Shown here: positions 60,015 to 64,000 of the stretch, one piece after another | How positions within the stretch are numbered: the first letter of the stretch is position 1 | Layout: every line of letters begins with the position of its first letter | DNA from: Chryseobacterium sp. SSA4.19 | GTDB lineage: Bacteria > Bacteroidota > Bacteroidia > Flavobacteriales > Weeksellaceae | Assembly (NCBI RefSeq): GCF_022601875.1 | Contig: NZ_JAKVIP010000014.1 | Coordinates: 1-64,000, forward strand | Reading direction: 5' to 3' | DNA length: 64,000 nt | Translations under genes and position numbers: made by a program | The notes under the pieces: generated by a model | What the model was told of the DNA's origin: nothing | The model's database searches: none | What the model saw: the letters and a program-made list of their open reading frames with translations, nothing else

Positions 60015-61208
60015 ATGAATAAACTTTCAGACAGAGTCAATAGATTAGGCTACTCGCAGACTTTTGTCATGTCAAATAAGGCCAGAGAGATGAAAGCTGC
60101 CGGAATTAATGTGATCAGTTTAACTTTAGGGGAACCTGATTTTGACGTTCCTGACACTATAAAACAGGCTGCTTTTGATGCCATTAACCAAAACTACAGT
60201 CACTACTCTCCTGTTCCCGGATTTTTAGAACTTCGTGAAGCCATCTGTGACAAACTGAAAAGAGATAATCATTTACAATATAAACCCACTCAAATCTGTG
60301 TATCAAACGGTGCCAAGCAGGCTATTTTAAATGTTCTGGCAGCGCTTCTCAATGATGGAGATGAAGTAATCCTTCCGAATCCTTACTGGGTAAGCTATGA
60401 TGAAATGGTAAAAATGATGGGGGGAACTTCCGTAATGCTTCCGACCTCTTATGTTACCGATTTTAAAATTACTGCCGAACAGCTTGAGGAAGCCATTACG
60501 GATAAAACAAAGGCTGTATTGTTCAGTTCTCCGTGTAATCCTTCCGGTGGATATTATACTTACGACGAATTGAAATCCCTGGCAAAAGTTATTGCCAAAT
60601 ATCCTTATGTCACTGTAATTTCAGATGAGATCTACGAATACATCAATTATGAAACAAAAACAACATCTATTGCACAGTTTCCTGAAATTTACGAACAAAC
60701 AGCTGTGATCAACGGAATGTCAAAAGCTTTCGCAATGACTGGCTGGAGAATCGGATACTCCGCATGTCCGGAGTGGCTGGCAAAGGCTTGCGAGAAAATT
60801 CAGGGCCAGATGACCAGCGGTGCAAATACGATGGCACAGAGAGCTTCAATTACCGCTCTGAAAACCGATCCTTCGGAATATCGGTATATGATCGATGCCT
60901 TTAAAAAAAGAAGGGATCTGATGTATGATTTAATCAAAGAAATTCCGGGCTTTAAGGTCGTACTGCCGAAAGCGGCATTTTATTTTTTTCCTGATATATC
61001 CTATTATATCGGAAAAACTTTAAACGGAACAATCATTAAAGATGCTGATGATTTTGCCATGTTTCTTTTAGAAAATGCTTATGTTGGATGCGTCGGCGGT
61101 GTTTCCTTCGGAAGTCCTGAATGCATCCGGTTTTCTTACGCAGCATCAGAAGAAGATCTGATTGAAGCGATGGGAAGAATTAAAAAACTATTGGAGAAAT
61201 TTAATTAA
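60015..61208 (+). CDS. Class I/II PLP aminotransferase, aspartate aminotransferase-like
   Basis: About 397 residues. The PLP Lys lies in NGMSKAFAMTGWRIGY (SK-x-F-x-MTGWRIG), and other hallmarks are SLTLGEPDFDVPDTIKQAA, YSPVPGFLELREAI, SNGAKQAILNVL, LPNPYWVSYDEMV and SPCNPSGGYY. This is the Ig-subgroup aspartate aminotransferase pattern (AspC/AatA of thermophiles and Bacteroidetes), transferring amino groups between aspartate/2-oxoglutarate or related pairs. Single gene with its own promoter and a weak hairpin after the stop. Confidence 0.92.
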   Translation: MNKLSDRVNRLGYSQTFVMSNKAREMKAAGINVISLTLGEPDFDVPDTIKQAAFDAINQNYSHYSPVPGFLELREAICDKLKRDNHLQYKPTQICVSNGAKQAILNVLAALLNDGDEVILPNPYWVSYDEMVKMMGGTSVMLPTSYVTDFKITAEQLEEAITDKTKAVLFSSPCNPSGGYYTYDELKSLAKVIAKYPYVTVISDEIYEYINYETKTTSIAQFPEIYEQTAVINGMSKAFAMTGWRIGYSACPEWLAKACEKIQGQMTSGANTMAQRASITALKTDPSEYRYMIDAFKKRRDLMYDLIKEIPGFKVVLPKAAFYFFPDISYYIGKTLNGTIIKDADDFAMFLLENAYVGCVGGVSFGSPECIRFSYAASEEDLIEAMGRIKKLLEKFN

Positions 61209-61210
61209 GA

Positions 61211-61236
61211 TACTTGAACCGTGTAAAGTTCAAGTA
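61211..61236 (+). terminator. Hairpin after the aminotransferase gene
   Basis: TACTTGAAC-cgtgtaaa-GTTCAAGTA, two bases past the stop, followed by TTTGTT. The T-tract is modest. Confidence 0.6.
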
Positions 61237-61284
61237 TTTGTTCTAATTGCTTTAAAAAAGGTTTTTATGATTGCAATGATAAAT

Positions 61285-61316
61285 AAAACCGTCTTAAACT
61301 TATAAGACGGTTTTTT
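61285..61316. terminator. Strong terminator, mainly serving the broken peptide gene
   Basis: AAAACCGTCTTA-aacttа-like loop-TAAGACGGTTTT with A-rich and T6 flanks. On the minus strand it starts five bases past the stop of the peptide gene at 61321. On the plus strand it backs up the aminotransferase hairpin. Confidence 0.82.
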
Positions 61317-61320
61317 AATA

Positions 61321-61530
61321 TCAATAGTGATAAGTATTGTTTGTCACACAACCTGCTACAGGGCCGCCACAAGCTTGTTCACCTGCAGCTAAAATGTCTG
61401 AAGTTAAAACTGAATCAACATCTTTTTGGAGACATGCTGCATACACAATGTGCTTTGCTGCGTTCAACAGCAAATTTCCCTCCAGAAAGTAATCTTAAAT
61501 CCTCTCTTGATAATTTTTCAAATTTTTCAT
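61321..61530 (-). pseudogene. Frame-broken GG-leader (RiPP/bacteriocin-like) peptide gene
   Basis: On the minus strand an ATG at 61530 starts MKNLK. One added base would continue it as KLSREDLRLLSGG, the leader seen in Chryseobacterium bacteriocin-like/RiPP precursor peptides, ending in a double glycine before the core. As written, the ATG frame meets TAA after 11 codons. Beyond the GG the leader frame ends early (AHCVCSMSPKRC, stop), while the original ATG frame re-opens and runs to a TGA at 61321 with a Cys/Gly-rich end (GEQACGGPVAGCVTNNTYHY). The terminator begins directly after that stop. The whole is exactly 70 codons long. Two compensating single-base indels, or decay, explain this best; sequencing error is possible. 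A weak TTG and TAGATTTTG pair lies upstream. Confidence 0.6.
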
Positions 61531-61793
61531 AAATAATAATTTTAGAAATACTAACTATAATATACAAAATCTAAATTTTGATATATTTCAACGACTTGAG
61601 AATTATTTCTATAGAATCCGCTTTTACTAATAATATTTTGGGGAAAGATCACTAAAATAGATATCAAGAAATTATTTGAAGTTTATAAATCTAGTTTTCT
61701 AAATATTTAATATTGAAAATATAATTCCTTAATCAAGTCATTTTCCTTTATATAATCAAAAATGGTTATAGATTTTATTTATTAATCATACAT
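61531..61793. other. AT-rich spacer upstream of peroxiredoxin
   Basis: About 260 bases. Apart from a weak minus-strand promoter-like TAGATTTTG (61565-61573) for the peptide gene, I see no ORF, RNA gene or repeat. The peroxiredoxin -33 box starts at its right edge. Confidence 0.4.
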
Positions 61794-61823
61794 TGTTCAA
61801 TAGACGAAATAGCAATATATTTG
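61794..61823 (+). promoter_or_regulatory. Promoter of peroxiredoxin: TTG-N19-TATATTTG
   Basis: TTG at 61794-61796, 19-base spacer, then an exact TAnnTTTG at 61816-61823. This is the best full match to the Bacteroidetes promoter in the window. It shows that the upstream TTG start at 61793 is not used. Confidence 0.75.
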
Positions 61824-61858
61824 CACTAGAAAAATTTAAATATAAAAACAAGAAAATT

Positions 61859-62491
61859 ATGTCTTTAGTAGGAAAAAAATTCCCGAATGTAGCGATTGAT
61901 GCTATGTCTGAAATGGGTGACGATTTAAGGATCAACATCTTCGAAGAAGCAACAGCTAATCAGCAGAAAGTTCTTTTATTCTGGTACCCGAAAGATTTCA
62001 CTTTCGTTTGTCCGACTGAGTTACATGCTTTCCAGGAGGCTTTAGGTGAATTTGAAAAAAGAAACACCAAAGTAATCGGTGCTTCTTGTGATACCAATGA
62101 AGTACACTTTGCATGGCTGAATGTATCAAAAGATAATGGAGGTATAGAAGGGGTTACTTATCCGCTTTTGGCTGACACGCACAGACAGCTGGCTAATCTT
62201 TTAGGAATTGTTGATCAGGATTTCGAATATAATGATGAGGGTGAAGAGGTTTTCACAGGCTCAAACGTTACCTACAGAGCAACATATCTTATCGACGAAA
62301 CAGGAAAAATTTTCCATGAGTCTGTAAACGATATGCCTTTAGGAAGAAACGTAAAAGAATATATCAGATTAATTGATGCTTATACGCATGTTCAGAAGCA
62401 TGGTGAAGTTTGCCCTGCCAACTGGGAAGAAGGAAAGGAAGCAATGAAAGCAGACAGAAATTCTACCGCTGAGTATTTAGCAAAAAACTAA
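61859..62491 (+). CDS. Typical 2-Cys peroxiredoxin (AhpC/TSA family)
   Basis: 210 residues. Reduces hydrogen peroxide and alkyl hydroperoxides. Peroxidatic C51 in FTFVCPTELHAF and resolving C185 in HGEVCPANWEEG; FWYPKDFTF and NVTYRATYLIDETGKI are family hallmarks. The start at 61859 (MSLVGKKFPN) is set by the promoter just upstream. A thioredoxin and a DUF6952 gene follow on the same strand, so the reductant is probably encoded in the same transcript. The 125-base spacer to thioredoxin contains an inverted repeat. Confidence 0.95.
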   Translation: MSLVGKKFPNVAIDAMSEMGDDLRINIFEEATANQQKVLLFWYPKDFTFVCPTELHAFQEALGEFEKRNTKVIGASCDTNEVHFAWLNVSKDNGGIEGVTYPLLADTHRQLANLLGIVDQDFEYNDEGEEVFTGSNVTYRATYLIDETGKIFHESVNDMPLGRNVKEYIRLIDAYTHVQKHGEVCPANWEEGKEAMKADRNSTAEYLAKN

Positions 62492-62499
62492 TACAATGT

Positions 62500-62612
62500 G
62501 TTAATTTGAAGATGAGATAATTTGAAAATTAATCCTATGATTATTAAGAATTATCTCATTTTCTATTTTATCCTCATTTTCAAATTATTAAATTACCAAA
62601 TTTTCAAATTAA
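62500..62612. repeat. Imperfect intergenic inverted repeat, AATTTGAAAATT type
   Basis: TTAATTTGAAGATGAGATAA then TTTGAAAATTAAT on the left; ATTATCTCATTTTC, CTCATTTTCAAATTATTAAA and TACCAAATTTTCAAATTAAT on the right. It is related to the element at 7005-7092 and likewise lies between two same-strand genes. Confidence 0.65.
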
Positions 62613-62616
62613 TAAA

Positions 62617-62922
62617 ATGTATACAGAATTAACAGAAGATACCTTACAGAATATTGTAAATGATAATGAAAAGGTTGTCGTTCAGTATGGAGCAACCTGG
62701 TGTGGCAACTGCAGGATTATGAAGCCGAAATTCAAAAAGCTGGCTTCTGATAATGAAACCATACCTTTCCTTTATGTAGATGCTGAGAAATTACCGGAAA
62801 GCAGGAAGTTAGCCAAGGTTGACAATTTACCTACTTTTGCCATTTTCAGAAACGGAGAATTGGTCAACCAGGTTCAGACCAACAAGGCAGAAAGTTTAAC
62901 CGAGTTATTTAATGAATTGTAA
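62617..62922 (+). CDS. Thioredoxin-family protein with WCGNC active site
   Basis: 101 residues, one thioredoxin fold. The active site is TWCGNCRIMKP (C29, C32), with Asn in place of the usual Pro of WCGPC, which should shift its redox potential or specificity. The cis-Pro loop is NLPTFAIF. No signal peptide, hence cytoplasmic. It lies downstream of the peroxiredoxin and two bases upstream of the DUF6952 gene, and probably serves as the dedicated electron donor of the peroxiredoxin (inference). Confidence 0.9.
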   Translation: MYTELTEDTLQNIVNDNEKVVVQYGATWCGNCRIMKPKFKKLASDNETIPFLYVDAEKLPESRKLAKVDNLPTFAIFRNGELVNQVQTNKAESLTELFNEL

Positions 62923-62924
62923 TT

Positions 62925-63173
62925 ATGAAGTTACCTATCATCAGACAGTTTTATCAAAACCAAAGCCCGGAAAATCTTGAAAAGACACTGGAAGTTTTAG
63001 AAAGCTTCTGCGAATTCAGAGGAACCGGTGAAGAAGATCTTAATGTAGCAGGAGAATTAATCACCAACATCTGCGGAGCGCTTGAGGTTCATGCTGCCGT
63101 ACAGAACGGAATGAGCGAAAAGGATGCTTTAAATTCTTTTGCCCAAAAGGTTTTAGGGTCAATTGACAAATAA
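62925..63173 (+). CDS. DUF6952 family small protein
   Basis: 82 residues, acidic, helical, with two Cys (SFCEFRG, NICGALEVHAAV). It recurs in Flavobacteriia next to thioredoxin and peroxiredoxin genes, and I recognise it as the DUF6952 type; its function is unknown. It starts two bases after the thioredoxin stop, so it is in the same operon. The conserved linkage suggests a role in the peroxide-reducing pathway, but nothing in the sequence proves it. Confidence 0.8.
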   Translation: MKLPIIRQFYQNQSPENLEKTLEVLESFCEFRGTGEEDLNVAGELITNICGALEVHAAVQNGMSEKDALNSFAQKVLGSIDK

Positions 63174-63240
63174 TTCAAATTAAATATTGAAAGATTTTAA
63201 TATTTAAAAATTTCCAAGGAATCAATATTCTTGGAATAAA

Positions 63241-63270
63241 AAATCCCGATGGAGAACATCAGGATTTTTT
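63241..63270 (+). terminator. Terminator of the peroxiredoxin-thioredoxin operon
   Basis: AAATCCcGATG-gagaa-CATCaGGATTTTTT, an imperfect hairpin with a T6 tail, about 70 bases past the DUF6952 stop. Confidence 0.72.
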
Positions 63271-63320
63271 GGGTTTATTAAGTTTATGATAAAGTCATAC
63301 CTTTAAATTCATAATTCTTA

Positions 63321-64000
63321 TCAGCTTCTTCTGCTCATCAGAATGCTCAGGATATACCAGAACAGGAGCATAATCGAGGCAAACAGCTGTAAAGAAGCAC
63401 CCACGTACTGATTGGTAGCGTAGGAATCCTTAAGCTTGCTTGTTTGGTAAAGAATGGTTGCAGAAGCAAGAATTACCATTCCTACTGAAAACCAAAGGCC
63501 TAAATTAAAGCTGAAAACCATACCGCCAACGATCAGCCCCAGAGCAATGAATCCTCCGATCACAATAATATTCCTGAGAAAAGAAAAATCCCTTTTTGAA
63601 GTGAATGCCACGGTTGAAATCCCTGCAAACATAGCAATTGTTAACATTGCAGCCTGGAATATTACCTGAGGTCCGGCATACAGTGTAGCAATCTTGATAA
63701 GCGGAAGGAAAATCACAGCTTCCAGTAAGACATAAAATCCTAATCCGAAATACTGAGTGGATTTGCTTAAAGAAAGTGACCATTTGGTCGCCAGAACCGA
63801 AGCCAGCCAGAATACCCCGATAATCAGCAGCCAGAGATATCGCTGTGCAAACATGGCATAGATCAGCTGATCCGGAATGGTTTGTAATAAAACAGTCTCA
63901 ACCCCGATAAAGGCTAGGATTGCTAAAGCAACGTGCAGATACGTTTTTCTGTAAAAGCCCGCCTTTTCTACATCCGAAGAATGTGCGACTAAAACATCTG
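63321..64000 (-). CDS. Bax inhibitor-1/YccA family membrane protein (partial)
   Basis: Seven-helix-type membrane protein of the BI-1/TMBIM superfamily, related to YccA/YbhL calcium-leak or protease-modulating proteins. The frame stays open past the internal Met at 63854 to the window end at 63998, adding GFYRKTYLHVALAILAFIG and related residues, which are family-typical N-terminal sequence. The gene is therefore cut off by the window rather than starting at 63854. The C-terminal ASLQLFASIMLLFWYILSI helix is present. About 226 residues are visible, and the true start lies beyond the window. Confidence 0.85.
   Translation of the reverse strand, partial: DVLVAHSSDVEKAGFYRKTYLHVALAILAFIGVETVLLQTIPDQLIYAMFAQRYLWLLIIGVFWLASVLATKWSLSLSKSTQYFGLGFYVLLEAVIFLPLIKIATLYAGPQVIFQAAMLTIAMFAGISTVAFTSKRDFSFLRNIIVIGGFIALGLIVGGMVFSFNLGLWFSVGMVILASATILYQTSKLKDSYATNQYVGASLQLFASIMLLFWYILSILMSRRS

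Noticed and set aside
61341..61532. 63-codon plus-strand frame between the aminotransferase and peroxiredoxin genes
   Set aside because: It is the complement of the GG-leader peptide gene. It has no family resemblance and no promoter, and the minus strand explains the stretch better.
1..64000. CRISPR arrays, tRNA/rRNA genes, insertion sequences, phage or anti-phage defence genes
   Set aside because: No regularly spaced repeats, tRNA cloverleaf sequence, transposase, integrase, capsid, restriction or toxin-antitoxin signatures were seen on either strand.

Overview
The window is a low-GC chromosomal segment from a Flavobacteriia bacterium, most likely Chryseobacterium or a close relative. This is inferred from the protein families (SusC/SusD pair, type IX secretion C-terminal sorting domains, BT_0820-like HAD phosphatase, small MKNLKK-type leader peptide) and from the Bacteroidetes -7 promoter motif TAnnTTTG, found correctly placed in front of at least 18 genes. 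No rRNA, tRNA, CRISPR array, insertion sequence or prophage was seen. Most of the window is core genome and the accessory content is modest.

Layout. 100-3257: inorganic pyrophosphatase, a small membrane protein, a PhyH-type dioxygenase and a FemAB-like acyltransferase. 3254-5212: lolD - L,D-transpeptidase - radC, running into the FemAB-like gene as one minus-strand operon. 5374-8103: pyruvate dehydrogenase E1 alpha and E2. 8230-9804: a PAP2-like membrane protein, a BlaI-like repressor with a lysine-rich tail, and an RRM protein with a glycine-rich tail. 10216-14856: thioesterase, a metal-domain/AraC fusion regulator, a copper-type P-ATPase with four small cysteine modules, and a DUF72 protein. 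14929-18955: PLP-binding YggS protein, sigma-54 response regulator without DNA-binding domain, MATE exporter, acetyltransferase. 19106-25208: S9 peptidase, DoxX, Era, fructokinase-type kinase and LacI regulator. 25621-40088: mostly housekeeping (SMR exporter, methyltransferase, map, acyl-ACP desaturase, gpmI, SUI1-like factor, fabI) interspersed with secreted proteins (two T9SS cargo proteins, LRR protein, di-heme peroxidase).

40238-54084 is a polysaccharide utilization locus. SusC - SusD - PKD-like surface lipoprotein - GH30 - GH3 form one tight minus-strand operon that ends at a terminator. A GH16-GH30 pair follows on the same strand, and a divergent MFS sugar transporter plus a NrtR-type (degenerate NUDIX + winged helix) regulator sit on the other side. 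The enzyme set (laminarinase-type GH16, two GH30, GH3 beta-glucosidase) points to beta-1,3/beta-1,6-glucan such as laminarin or fungal wall glucan.

54206-64000: glutaryl-CoA dehydrogenase-like enzyme, AddB-like nuclease operon, rsmG, aspartate-type aminotransferase, peroxiredoxin - thioredoxin - DUF6952 cluster, and a Bax-inhibitor-1 family gene cut by the window end. Between the aminotransferase and peroxiredoxin genes lies an easily missed small gene: a GG-leader peptide (RiPP/bacteriocin-like) whose frame is broken by small indels (61321-61530, minus).

Other points of interest are three types of imperfect inverted intergenic repeats, two genes whose -7 box lies only four bases before the ATG (candidate leaderless mRNAs), and several palindromic operator candidates. 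No clearly new large system was found. The best leads are the broken leader peptide, the HMA-AraC/P-ATPase pair and the intergenic repeats.
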